The position numbers and the translations under genes were made by a program. A model generated the notes under the pieces. The model had not been told where the DNA came from. It was given only the letters and a program-made list of their open reading frames with translations, and did not search any database. DNA of 37,369 bases, taken from the NCBI GenBank assembly GCA_903888765.1, contig CAISVF010000266.1, positions 1 through 37,369 of the forward strand, in the 5' to 3' direction. The DNA comes from an uncultured Verrucomicrobia subdivision 3 bacterium (GTDB lineage: Bacteria > Verrucomicrobiota > Verrucomicrobiia > Limisphaerales > UBA11358). Below, piece after piece: positions 17,423-25,507 of this stretch (positions are counted from its first letter, which is position 1; the number at the start of each line of letters is the position of its first letter).

Positions 17423-17647
17423 TCAGGGCAAGCCATGCGGTGGAATTGTGCCCGTCAACTCCGGAGTGAACGCCCGTCCGCTCAGAGTGGTCAGACAAAA
17501 AACCGGCAGCCAGGAAACGTGCAGCTTGGTCATGATTTTATCGCGTAACTTGGCCTCAATAAAATGCGACCAGTCGCTGCCTTTCGCCTTTGCCAGTGTG
17601 GTGGCTTGGTCAAGCAAGGTATCATCCAGTTGACTCGTCGTTTGAAT
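17423..17647 (-). pseudogene. Degraded VapB-like ribbon-helix-helix antitoxin
   Basis: The translated frame gives TTSQLDDTLLDQATTLAKAKG followed by a helix ending EAKLRDKI, which matches the ribbon-helix-helix start of VapB antitoxins ('TTxxLDDxLLxxAxxLAxxxG ... EALRxxL'). The C-terminal part with LPVF and PELTG resembles their toxin-binding tail in weakened form. The codon expected to be ATG at 17647 reads ATT, and the only in-frame starts upstream are non-standard (TTG at 17683). No VapC-like PIN toxin lies downstream, where the glycosidase gene begins 13 bases later. I read it as a decayed, toxin-less antitoxin, with weak confidence in function. Confidence 0.4.
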
Positions 17648-17656
17648 GGCTGAAAG

Positions 17657-17683
17657 ATTATGGCAAGAGCAGTGTACTGTCAA
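17657..17683 (-). promoter_or_regulatory. Candidate sigma-70 type promoter before the glycosidase cluster
   Basis: On the minus strand a perfect TTGACA (17678-17683) is followed after 15 bases by CATAAT (17657-17662, five of six). The 15-base spacing is short. It could drive the antitoxin remnant and then read into the three-gene saccharolytic cluster, whose first start is at 17409. Confidence 0.35.
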
Positions 17684-17729
17684 AGTGACGACAATGGATT
17701 GTAATACGTTGGCAAGGAGGTGAGGGATT

Positions 17730-18230
17730 TCAGGGATGCGGCGGTCTTGGTTTTATGTCGTCCAGAACGGGAATATGGCGCGCCTCAGCCCAGGCAACTA
17801 CAAAATCTTTCATGGCGTCGTCCCGATACTGATACCACTCGTTCAAGAAGCCCAACCGATTGGCCGTGTCTTTGAAGTGGCGAAAGGCACCTTTCCCTTT
17901 GAGGGCACGCTGCAATTCCCCGGCATCCGCGCTGTCTGCAACGGTCCTGATGAAACGCTCCATCTGGCGGTATTCGTGAAAATCAAACTTGTCCGGCGCA
18001 GCGACAAACCGCCCGTCCGCATCGTCCACGATGGCCCGGGCTATTTTCAACTCGTGTTTCTGCCAGTCCGGCAGCTCGCCCAGCGACGATTCGTCACCCG
18101 CTTCCACCGCACTGACCACCGAGCTATCCACCGTTACGATGCACCCCTCATGCAGATCCACCTTCGTGATTTGCTCGACGCACTCCAATTCAAGGGCTTC
18201 GATCAGTTCGGAAAGTTTGACGGGTTTCAT
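17730..18230 (-). CDS. UPF0158 family protein
   Basis: The 166-residue cytoplasmic protein starts at the ATG at 18230 (MKPVKLSELIEALEL). Upstream residues in the same frame have no family similarity. Family features are an N-terminal helix then YEV-like strand region (IVTVDSSVV), acidic middle, RIVDDADGRFVAAPDKFDFHEYR-like segment and the C-terminal LNEWYQYRDDAMKDFVVAWAEARHI. UPF0158 proteins have no established function. The downstream end is 41 bases upstream of the candidate promoter. The start lies 36 bases after the stop of the frameshifted pRiA4b-like gene, so the two are probably one small accessory transcript. Confidence 0.8.
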   Translation of the reverse strand: MKPVKLSELIEALELECVEQITKVDLHEGCIVTVDSSVVSAVEAGDESSLGELPDWQKHELKIARAIVDDADGRFVAAPDKFDFHEYRQMERFIRTVADSADAGELQRALKGKGAFRHFKDTANRLGFLNEWYQYRDDAMKDFVVAWAEARHIPVLDDIKPRPPHP

Positions 18231-18265
18231 AGCAGCCAGATAAGTCGTCTCCGAGTCTCCACATT

Positions 18266-18926
18266 TCAGTCTTCGGCAGCGTTGTCCCGACCCATGAGCA
18301 CCTTCCGCAATTGGGCTTCCGTGACGCGCGGCCAATTGAGTTTGGCCAACCAGAAATTGACCTTCGCCGGGTCAAAAGCCTTGGGGTTAAAGGCACGGCC
18401 CAGCCATTCCCGGGTGTTCTTGTGCTCCGGGTGCCGGGGATCTTTCAGGGCTTCCAGCAGGTCGGCGTAACCCCAGATGCCCCCGCAATCCTCCGGCGGA
18501 CACGCTCCCGCGCCTTTCAAACAAAGAGCGGCCGGGACCGCCAGCCGCCGGCAGAATCTGCTGAACCGTGATGGCATGCTCCCAAGAATCGCCAAAATCA
18601 TATTCATAGCCGAACTGCGCGCCTGCCTGCGGCGCAATCTGCATTAGCGTTACCTTGGTCTCATCCCGGTCCGGTTCGTCCCCAAACCCGGAGTCTTGGT
18701 TGCCGCGAGGATCCGAATAACGCGCGTCACTGGTGAGAAAATGGTGCAGATGGCTGTTGGTCCACCCCATCGCGGTTTGCAACACCGCGTGGAGCCAGCC
18801 AAGATTCGCCTGACCTGTTACTTGCAGCGTCCGCCAGACGGACGGGTCAGTGCCGACCAGCTCAATTTTCAGCTGATAGACAGGAGATACGGATTTGGAC
18901 CCTACGAGTTCAAGATTGGCAATCAT
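18266..18926 (-). pseudogene. pRiA4b ORF-3-like protein, broken by a frameshift
   Basis: Two reading frames together make one family member. From the ATG at 18926 comes VYQLKIELVGTDPSVWRTL, then LGWLHAVLQTAMGWTNSHLHHF and GYEYDFGDSWEHAITVQ, which is the plasmid pRiA4b ORF-3 (IS1096 TnpR-like) N-terminal pattern. The C-terminal part, GACPPEDCGGIWGYADLLEAL then DPAKVNFWLAKLN, lies in the frame shifted by one base and ends at the stop at 18266-18268. Skipping one base restores a normal protein, so one extra base is likely, probably in the run of C near 18531-18538 (GCCGGGACCG on the plus strand). It could be true decay or a sequencing error. The family's cell function is unknown. Confidence 0.75.
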
Positions 18927-19072
18927 GCGGTGGTTTTTTTGACAGTGTATAGACAGGGCCAACAGGATCCAAAAATCCCTGCATCGATAACGATGCCTGA
19001 CTTTTGTTTGATTCCTGTAAATCCGGTTTTATTCCGCAGCCAAGTCTGCAAACCAGCCTTTTGGTCGCGGGG

Positions 19073-19939
19073 TCAATGCGCCCTAGGGTTGCTTGGCTCA
19101 TTCACCACGTTATTACCCAAGCCATGCAGTTCGGTCAACGGGGTGGGAGGAAGAATGGCGGCGGCAGAATTGCCCTGGTCGATCAATTGGGCCCGCTGAT
19201 GTTCCATCAGGAGAATCTGGGCCTCGGGAGTGAGCGGCTCATTTTGATTCTGCATCGGGTTGCCCCCGGGATTCATCATGGCACCATTCATAACCGCCGG
19301 ATTAAACGGCAGGCCGTTGCCCAGGTTATTGTTAGGATTCATCTCACCAGGATTGCCGGGAACAGCTCCGAGCCCCGGGCTGCCGGGATTTTGCTGAAAC
19401 GGATTACGCGGTCCACCGGGGCGGAAGCCCGGGGTGCCCAGGGGTGACCCGGGAGCCGAGCCGGGCGTGCCAGGAGCCCCAGGCGCACCGGGAGTAGCGG
19501 GTGCCGGTCCGGTGCTGGCAGCCACCACCAACGCAATTTCCTGAGGCACACCATGGTTATTAAAACTGACCACCCCGGCGGCTTGATCAATCTTCGTCAC
19601 CTCAATCTCGTCCTCCCGCTCGCCCACCGCCATAACATGCGATTCGTCCTTCTGCGGCTGGCCGGGCGGCGGTTTGACCGCCACCTTGAAAAGCACCTGC
19701 AATTTGCCAAAAATGTCCATGATCCCGTTGGGGGTGATCTTGGGAGGAGGTTCAGGCGGCGGACCTTCGGTGGCCGGATCCGGCGGGGGCGGGGGCGGCA
19801 CGAGCCCAAAAACATTTCGCGAGACAATCAGCGCGTAGGGGTTGCCGGAATCCGCTGCCACGGCAGAAAACACGACGGACACCCCCCAGCCGAAGGCAAG
19901 GAGGCATAAAAAACGTCCGGCGAATTTCATGGCTTTCAA
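19073..19939 (-). CDS. Exported Pro/Gly/Asn-rich protein, GspC-like N-terminal region
   Basis: The 288-residue product has an N-terminal signal or anchor (about 1-27; ATG at 19939, or at 19930 three codons on). Next is NPYALIVSRNVFGL, a phrase typical of type II secretion GspC-like and related proteins, then a poly-proline segment, and a domain of about 100 residues with PNGIMDIFGKLQVLFKV and VVSFNNHGVPQEIALV, which fits an HR-type domain. The rest (about 140-250) is low-complexity, rich in Gly, Pro and Asn with GAPG-type repeats, and ends LTPEAQILLMEHQRAQLIDQG. No partner secretion genes are in the window. The upstream neighbour on the opposite strand is divergent. Function is not assigned. 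Confidence 0.6.
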   Translation of the reverse strand: MKAMKFAGRFLCLLAFGWGVSVVFSAVAADSGNPYALIVSRNVFGLVPPPPPPDPATEGPPPEPPPKITPNGIMDIFGKLQVLFKVAVKPPPGQPQKDESHVMAVGEREDEIEVTKIDQAAGVVSFNNHGVPQEIALVVAASTGPAPATPGAPGAPGTPGSAPGSPLGTPGFRPGGPRNPFQQNPGSPGLGAVPGNPGEMNPNNNLGNGLPFNPAVMNGAMMNPGGNPMQNQNEPLTPEAQILLMEHQRAQLIDQGNSAAAILPPTPLTELHGLGNNVVNEPSNPRAH

Positions 19940-20042
19940 TATAATAGCTCTGCCTAGAAAACACCAAGCAAGAAATAAAGTTGCAGAACCAGAATGATCT
20001 TTTGGGTTTTCGGTGGGGAAATCTTCCTTTAAGCTGACTTGG

Positions 20043-22277
20043 ATGCATTGGCTCCTATCGCTCGATGTAGCGCTTTTTCATTTCATCAACAGCGCAATCA
20101 GCAACCCGTTCTTCGATTGGCTGATGCCGGTCCTCAGCGGACGCGGGGTGCCATGGCTGCCCGCCGTGCTGGTGGCGGTGCCAGCCATCCTGATGTTTGG
20201 TTCCACGCGACTGAAAATCTGCGTCCTATTAATGGTGCTCGTCGTTGCGCTGGGCGATCCGCTGGTCATTGGCGCGGTTAAGAATGCCGTCGCGCGCCCG
20301 CGCCCGTGTCTTGCGTTGAATGAGGTGGTGGCCCGCCTGGGCTGCACGACTTCCGGCAGCATGCCATCCGCCCACGCCGCCAACTGGTTCGCGCTGGCGA
20401 CGGTGGCGTACCTCTTTTACCGGCGCAGCGGAAAATACCTGTATCCACTGGCGGCGGGGGTGGCGTTCTCGCGGGTCTATTGCGGGGTGCATTATCCAAG
20501 CGATGTGACGGTCGGGGCGATTCTGGGCGCAGGCTATGCCATTGCCCTGGTCGTAACGGTACAAGGACTGTGGAGCACCTTGGGGCAGCGAATTTTCCCG
20601 GCGTGGCAGGAACGCCTGCCAAACCTGGTGAATCCCTTGCCCGTTCCAAAACCGGAGCCGGGAAGGCGGAACGCGGAAATTGAATGGGTGCGGCTGGGGT
20701 ACGTCGTCATCGCACTTGCGCTGCTGGGCCGGTGGTTTTATCTGGGCAGCGGACTCATTGGCTTGAGCCAGGACGAGGCTTACCAATGGCTCTGGTCCAA
20801 ACATCTGGCGCTCTCGTTTTACAGCAAGCCGCCGGGCATAGCGCTTATTCAATGGGCGGGCACGGCGCTGTTTGGCGACACGGATTTTGGCGTGCGCTGC
20901 GGCTCGCCGCTCTTCGCCGCGATTTTAAGCGTGCTGGTGCTGCGGTTCCTGGCCCGGGAGGTTGGCGGCCGCGCGGCCTTCTGCCTGCTGGGGATCACCT
21001 TCGCAGTGCCGCTGCTCACCGTGGGATCCATCCTGATGACGATTGATCCCCCGCTCGTGTTGTGCTGGATGTGGGCTGTCGTGGCCGGCTGGCGGGCCGT
21101 GCAGGCGGACGGGCGGACGCGGGATTGGCTGGTCGTCGGGCTCGCGCTGGGGCTGGGATTTCTGTGCAAATACACGGCCATGCTGCAGATAATCTGCTGG
21201 CTGGTGTTTTTTGCGCTGCAACCCTCCGCCCGAATTCATCTCAAGAAAGCCGGACCGTGGCTCGGTCTGCTGGTGTTCGGAGTCTGCACGCTGCCCGTGC
21301 TGCTCTGGAATGCGCAGCATGGCTGGATCACGATCTTTCATGTCGCCGGCGACGCCGGACTGCTGAACCACAACGCCGCCCCGGCCAGCCTGCCGGAGCA
21401 ACTGGCCAGGAGCCTGAATTATTTTCTGGAATTCACGGGAGCGGAATTCGGCCTGTTGAATCCGTTTTTCTTCCTCGCCATCCTGGGCGCCATGTGGGCG
21501 GCCTGGCAGCGTCGCAGGGAAAAGCCGCTATGGTTGTTTCTGCTGTGCCTGAGCGCCCCGGTGCTGCTCGGCCACTGGCTATTTGCCTTCCATTCGCGGG
21601 TGCAACCGAACTGGATTGCCGCCGCCGTGCCCCCCTTGCTCTGCCTGATGGTGGTCGTGGGCAGCGAAAGCCGGCACCATTGGAAACCCTGGCTCGCCGC
21701 CGCGATGCTGACCGGCATTATTGCCAGCGCTTTCATGCACGACAGCGACCTGTTGAAGCATGTCGCCGCCAAACTGCCCGGCGACAAGGATCCGTCCCAC
21801 CGGGTCCGCGGCTGGCGCGAAACGGCACAACTCGTCGAAGCGGAGCGCATTCAATGGGATACCAACGCCTTCATCATCGCCGACCATTATGGCACTACCG
21901 GGCTGTATTCCTTCTATTCGCCCACCGCCCGCCAGGCCGTCCAAACGCATACTCCGCTGGTTTACTGCATCGATACGGACAAACCGATCAACCAGTTTTT
22001 TTTCTGGGACGACTATAACTATCGCGAACATCGGCACGGAGAAAATGCCCTGTTTGTAGTGAGGCTGGAACCGTATCCATTGGAGCAGGGCTGGCTCAAA
22101 AAATGGCTGCGCCACGAAGAAATTCACTATCGCGACATTCCGGCCCCACAACCCGTGTCCGAACGGATCGCATCGCAATTTGAATCCGTCACCAATCTGG
22201 GCGTGCGCGAAATCACCCTGCCAGACCATCGGGTTTTCCAGCGCGTGCAACTGTTCGGCTGCTGCCACTTGAAATAA
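20043..22277 (+). CDS. PAP2 lipid phosphatase fused to ArnT/PMT-type glycosyltransferase
   Basis: The 744-residue multi-pass membrane protein has two enzymes in one chain. The start ATG at 20043 is preferred over the in-frame GTG at 20013. Residues about 1-200 are a PAP2 phosphatase with all three motifs: K80 in KNAVARPRP, PSAH (about 108-111), and SRVYCGVHYPSD with H150 and D154. From about 215 it is an ArnT/GT83-like glycosyltransferase with D244/E245 in SQDEAYQWLW and KPPGIALIQW, which is the catalytic loop and lipid-linked sugar-binding region, then about eight hydrophobic helices and a soluble C-terminus. PAP2 acts on a lipid phosphate, and ArnT-like enzymes add sugars from polyprenyl carriers, so coupled lipid modification is plausible but inferred. 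The OGG1-like gene begins one base after its stop. Confidence 0.85.
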   Translation: MHWLLSLDVALFHFINSAISNPFFDWLMPVLSGRGVPWLPAVLVAVPAILMFGSTRLKICVLLMVLVVALGDPLVIGAVKNAVARPRPCLALNEVVARLGCTTSGSMPSAHAANWFALATVAYLFYRRSGKYLYPLAAGVAFSRVYCGVHYPSDVTVGAILGAGYAIALVVTVQGLWSTLGQRIFPAWQERLPNLVNPLPVPKPEPGRRNAEIEWVRLGYVVIALALLGRWFYLGSGLIGLSQDEAYQWLWSKHLALSFYSKPPGIALIQWAGTALFGDTDFGVRCGSPLFAAILSVLVLRFLAREVGGRAAFCLLGITFAVPLLTVGSILMTIDPPLVLCWMWAVVAGWRAVQADGRTRDWLVVGLALGLGFLCKYTAMLQIICWLVFFALQPSARIHLKKAGPWLGLLVFGVCTLPVLLWNAQHGWITIFHVAGDAGLLNHNAAPASLPEQLARSLNYFLEFTGAEFGLLNPFFFLAILGAMWAAWQRRREKPLWLFLLCLSAPVLLGHWLFAFHSRVQPNWIAAAVPPLLCLMVVVGSESRHHWKPWLAAAMLTGIIASAFMHDSDLLKHVAAKLPGDKDPSHRVRGWRETAQLVEAERIQWDTNAFIIADHYGTTGLYSFYSPTARQAVQTHTPLVYCIDTDKPINQFFFWDDYNYREHRHGENALFVVRLEPYPLEQGWLKKWLRHEEIHYRDIPAPQPVSERIASQFESVTNLGVREITLPDHRVFQRVQLFGCCHLK

Positions 22278-22278
22278 A

Positions 22279-23136
22279 ATGGGGGCGCTGGAAATTTTCC
22301 TGCCGGTTTGCGATTACCACCTGGCCGCCACGCTGGATTCCGGCCAGGTTTTTCGCTGGCGACAAAACCGGGAGGCGTGGGAGGGGATAATCGGCAGCCA
22401 TTGCCTCCAACTCACCCAGAGGGAGAATGGCATTCACGCCGCGGCCGCCAGGCCGGTGGAATCCTGGGAATTTCTGCGAGAGTTTTTGCAGACGAAAACC
22501 GACCTTGCGGCAGTGCTGAAAACATTTCCCGACGACGAACCGATGCGCCGGGCTATCAGGGCTTGCCGGGGGCTGCGACTGCTGCGGCAAGATCCATGGG
22601 AATGTCTCGCATCGTTCATTCTATCGTCCACCAAGCAAATTGTGCAAATCCGCCAGATTATAGCGCTACTGGGCGAACGGTTTGGCGAGCCGATGAAAAA
22701 CTGCGACGGCCAAACGGTTTTTACCTTCCCGACCCCGCAAAAAATCGCGGCGGCCACCGAAGCAGAATTGCGCGCGTGTAAAATGGGCTTTCGCGCGCCC
22801 AGCCTGCTGAACGCGGCACGGCAGATTGCCGGCCGGGAATTTGACTTAGAGCAAATCCGCCAGCTGGACTATGGCCAGGCGCGGATGAAGCTGATGACCC
22901 TGCGCGGCGTGGGCGGGAAAATAGCCGATTGCGTACTGCTATTCGCCTATGGCTACGATACCGCATTTCCAGTGGATGTATGGATTGAACGCGCGCTGCA
23001 GGAACTTTATTTTCCCCGCTGGCGGGCGAGCGCGCAGCGGCTGCGCAATTTTGCCAACACGCATTTTGGCCCGCACGCCGGCTACGCACAGCAGTATCTT
23101 TTTCACTACATGCGAACGCGGGCGCAAGCCGGGTAG
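22279..23136 (+). CDS. ogg: OGG1-type 8-oxoguanine DNA glycosylase/AP lyase
   Basis: The 285-residue base-excision repair enzyme of the HhH-GPD superfamily has an N-terminal domain (SGQVFRWRQ at 21-29). The helix-hairpin-helix is LRGVGGKIADC with catalytic lysine K214 (equivalent to K249 of human OGG1). The GPD aspartate is D233 in FPVDVWI (equivalent to D268). The segment matching human SSNNNIAR reads SSTKQIVQ here, so the cytosine-contacting residues N149 and R154 are T118 and Q123. R172 keeps the place of R204. The gene starts one base after the PAP2-ArnT stop, and its end faces lpxA. Enzyme type is strong, but the opposite-base preference may differ. Confidence 0.9.
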   Translation: MGALEIFLPVCDYHLAATLDSGQVFRWRQNREAWEGIIGSHCLQLTQRENGIHAAAARPVESWEFLREFLQTKTDLAAVLKTFPDDEPMRRAIRACRGLRLLRQDPWECLASFILSSTKQIVQIRQIIALLGERFGEPMKNCDGQTVFTFPTPQKIAAATEAELRACKMGFRAPSLLNAARQIAGREFDLEQIRQLDYGQARMKLMTLRGVGGKIADCVLLFAYGYDTAFPVDVWIERALQELYFPRWRASAQRLRNFANTHFGPHAGYAQQYLFHYMRTRAQAG

Positions 23137-23222
23137 AATAGTTCCAGCCGACCGGTAATGCGGTGCCGCCGGCCCCAAAGGGCAGCGGTCTTTTCAGTCA
23201 ATGCGCCTGCCGGAAACCCGGA

Positions 23223-23990
23223 TTATTTGCAGACGCCGCGCAGACTGTTGCGGACGAACTGAACCAGATGCCGGACTTCCGGCAGCGGCGGCAGGTCGGC
23301 CTCGACTTTTGCCAGAGCGTTGGACGTGGACAGGCCTTCGCGGAAAATCAGCTTGTAGGCCGCCCGCAAGGCGGACTGCGTCTCGTCTGAAAAACCAGCG
23401 CGCTCCAAGCCGATTTTATTAATGGTGCGCGTTTCGCCGGGGTTGCCGTCCACGATCATAAACGGCGGCACGTCCTGCACGATTTTCGAGCAACCGCCGA
23501 TCATGGAAAATTTTCCGATCCGACAAAACTGGTGCACGGCGACGTAGCCCGCCAGGATCGCGTGATCTTCCACCACGCAGTGCCCGGCCAAACCAGCATA
23601 GCCGGACATGATAATATGATTCCCCAGAATACAGTCGTGCGCAACATGCGCGTGAATGATAAAAAGGTTGTGCGAACCGATAACGGTGGCCTCGCCATCA
23701 TTCGTGCCGCAGTGGACGGTCACCCCTTCGCGAAAAACGTTATGGTCGCCAATTTCCAGGCGCGGAGCCCCGCCCTTGTATTTCAAATCCTGCGTCTTCA
23801 TGCCGATGGCGGTAAAAGGAAACAGCTCATTTCCCGCACCCAGCTGCGTATGGCCATCAACGACGACATGCGAATGCAACCGGCATGCATCGCCGAGGGT
23901 GACGTTTTCGCCAATGACACAATACGGCCCGATGTGGCAGCCGGTGCCGATGCGCGCCTGCGAACTGATGATGGCGGTCGGGTGAATCAT
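23223..23990 (-). CDS. lpxA: Acyl-ACP:UDP-N-acetylglucosamine acyltransferase LpxA
   Basis: The 255-residue cytoplasmic trimer does the first step of lipid A synthesis, adding a hydroxyacyl chain to UDP-GlcNAc. The left-handed beta-helix hexapeptide repeats run from PTAIISSQARIGTGC to about residue 185, and the C-terminal helical domain follows. The active-site pair is H115 and H118 in HAHVAHDC, equivalent to E. coli H122 and H125. The segment VTVHCGTNDG has Cys where the common form has Arg. The start ATG overlaps the stop of lpxC-fabZ (ATGA), so the two are translated together from one minus-strand operon. The end is 86 bases from the convergent ogg gene. Confidence 0.95.
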   Translation of the reverse strand: MIHPTAIISSQARIGTGCHIGPYCVIGENVTLGDACRLHSHVVVDGHTQLGAGNELFPFTAIGMKTQDLKYKGGAPRLEIGDHNVFREGVTVHCGTNDGEATVIGSHNLFIIHAHVAHDCILGNHIIMSGYAGLAGHCVVEDHAILAGYVAVHQFCRIGKFSMIGGCSKIVQDVPPFMIVDGNPGETRTINKIGLERAGFSDETQSALRAAYKLIFREGLSTSNALAKVEADLPPLPEVRHLVQFVRNSLRGVCK

Positions 23991-25318
23991 GCGTCCCGCA
24001 GCATAAAAGTAACCTCCGCCTCGCTCACAATTTCACCGTCCACTTTGCAGACGCCCTTGGCCTTGCCGATTTTTCCGCGCGCCTTCAGCAGTTCAATCTC
24101 CATCACCAGCACGTCGCCTGGCACCACCGGCCGGCGCCATTTCACATTATCGGCGGCCATAAAATATGCCACCTGGTTGGCGGCCTTGATGATTTTCAGC
24201 AACAGCACCCCCGCCACCTGGGCCATGGCCTCCAGTTGCAGCACGCCCGGCATGATGGGATGCCCGGGGAAATGCCCTTGAAAATGCGGCTCGTTCATCG
24301 TCACATTTTTGATGCCGACGATTTTCATGCCGTCGATTTTCAAAATCCGGTCCACCAGCAGAAATGGCGGGCGATGCGGCAAAAATTTCATCAGCTCCTC
24401 GATATTCATCGCGCCATCGGCGGCAGGCAGCGGCTCGGGCACATTTTTGGCGGGCGGCGGCGCAAACGTTTGCGCCGCGCGAGCGGGCTGCTGGATTTGC
24501 GCGGCGATTTTTTTTGCCAGCTCACAATTGCCCGCATGGCTGGGGCGCACGGCGATGAGATGTCCGCAAACCGGGCGGCCGAGCAACGACAGATCGCCGA
24601 CAATATCGAGCATCTTGTGCCGCACAAACTCCTCGCGATACCGCAACGGTTCCGTGGTCAGCACCGCGTCATCGCGGATCACGACCGCATTCTCCAGACT
24701 GCCGCCCTTAATGAGGCCATTCTTGAAAAGAAATTCGATCTCCTCGTAGAAACAAAAGGTGCGCGCGTGAGCCAACTCGGTTTCCCAGGTCTGAGGATTG
24801 ACCTCGGTAGAAAAAAACTGGGTAAAGCGGCCTTTTTTGTCGGCGCTGGTGCACGTGATCTTGAACCGGGTATCCGGGAACAGGGTCATTGTGGTCTCGC
24901 CCAATTGCAATTCAATCGGTTCGGTCGGCGTGAAATATTCGCGCTTTTCCGGCAGCGGCGCGATGCCGGCCGCCTGAATGATTTTGCAAAATTCGCGGGA
25001 ACTACCGTCTGCGATGGGGGGTTCATTGGCATCCAACTCCACAATGGCGTTATCGATCCCGTAGCCGGCGAGGGCGGCGAGAACATGTTCGACGGTGTGG
25101 ACCTTGACGTTGCCCTTGGCAAGCGTCGTGGAACGGTTCGTTTCGGAAACGTTTTCCACGCGGGCCTCGATTTCCGGCCGGCCATCCAGATCCACGCGGC
25201 GGAAACGCACGCCGCAGCCGGCGGGCGCAGGCAGAATCGTCATATTGACTCGATTCCCACTGTGCAGGCCGATCCCGGAAAAACTGGCGGAATGATTGAG
25301 AGTCTGCTGATTGAGCAC
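23987..25318 (-). CDS. lpxC-fabZ: Bifunctional LpxC-FabZ: UDP-3-O-acyl-GlcNAc deacetylase / hydroxyacyl-ACP dehydratase
   Basis: This single chain is fused from two enzymes. GTG at 25318 is chosen because it begins the standard LpxC start (LNQQTLNHSASFSGIGLHSG), while a TTG at 25360 would add 14 residues. LpxC zinc ligands lie in HTVEHVLAAL, HKMLDIVGDL (H and D), with catalytic His in SHAGN. A Pro/Ala linker with AAQTFAPPPA joins to FabZ with FLPHRPPFLLVDRI and QGHFPGHPIMPGVLQLEAMAQ holding the catalytic His and Glu. LpxC makes the committed lipid A step in the cytoplasm, and FabZ dehydrates acyl-ACP and competes for the same pool. Such fusions occur in Bacteroidota and Verrucomicrobiota. It is followed by lpxA with a 4-base overlap and is divergent from clpC. 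Confidence 0.95.
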   Translation of the reverse strand: MLNQQTLNHSASFSGIGLHSGNRVNMTILPAPAGCGVRFRRVDLDGRPEIEARVENVSETNRSTTLAKGNVKVHTVEHVLAALAGYGIDNAIVELDANEPPIADGSSREFCKIIQAAGIAPLPEKREYFTPTEPIELQLGETTMTLFPDTRFKITCTSADKKGRFTQFFSTEVNPQTWETELAHARTFCFYEEIEFLFKNGLIKGGSLENAVVIRDDAVLTTEPLRYREEFVRHKMLDIVGDLSLLGRPVCGHLIAVRPSHAGNCELAKKIAAQIQQPARAAQTFAPPPAKNVPEPLPAADGAMNIEELMKFLPHRPPFLLVDRILKIDGMKIVGIKNVTMNEPHFQGHFPGHPIMPGVLQLEAMAQVAGVLLLKIIKAANQVAYFMAADNVKWRRPVVPGDVLVMEIELLKARGKIGKAKGVCKVDGEIVSEAEVTFMLRDA

Positions 25319-25507
25319 GCCAGATTGAACAAAACAAGCGCTCTTTTTGCAAGGTAACAATCAGGCCAATGACCGACCGATGCGCGGAAGGAGGGGCGGG
25401 GATAACCTCCGCATTTCCCGAGGAGGAATCCGGACCAGCGGCGGGAGGTTTGGTTTTTTCAGGTTGGAATTGGACAAATTGATCCGTTCATAGCAAAATA
25501 AGAGAGT

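Noticed and set aside
18500..18560. Programmed +1 frameshifting in the pRiA4b-like gene
   Set aside because: No slippery heptamer or downstream structure is visible, and relatives of this family are normally a single frame, so decay or a read error is more likely.
19941..19946. TATTAT as a -10 box for the GspC-like gene
   Set aside because: It lies only two bases from the first ATG, and no -35 at good spacing is present, so it is not reported as a promoter.
24236..25357. A 373-codon plus-strand frame antisense to lpxC-fabZ
   Set aside because: It has the composition of a shadow frame and no recognisable protein family; lpxC-fabZ has all catalytic motifs.
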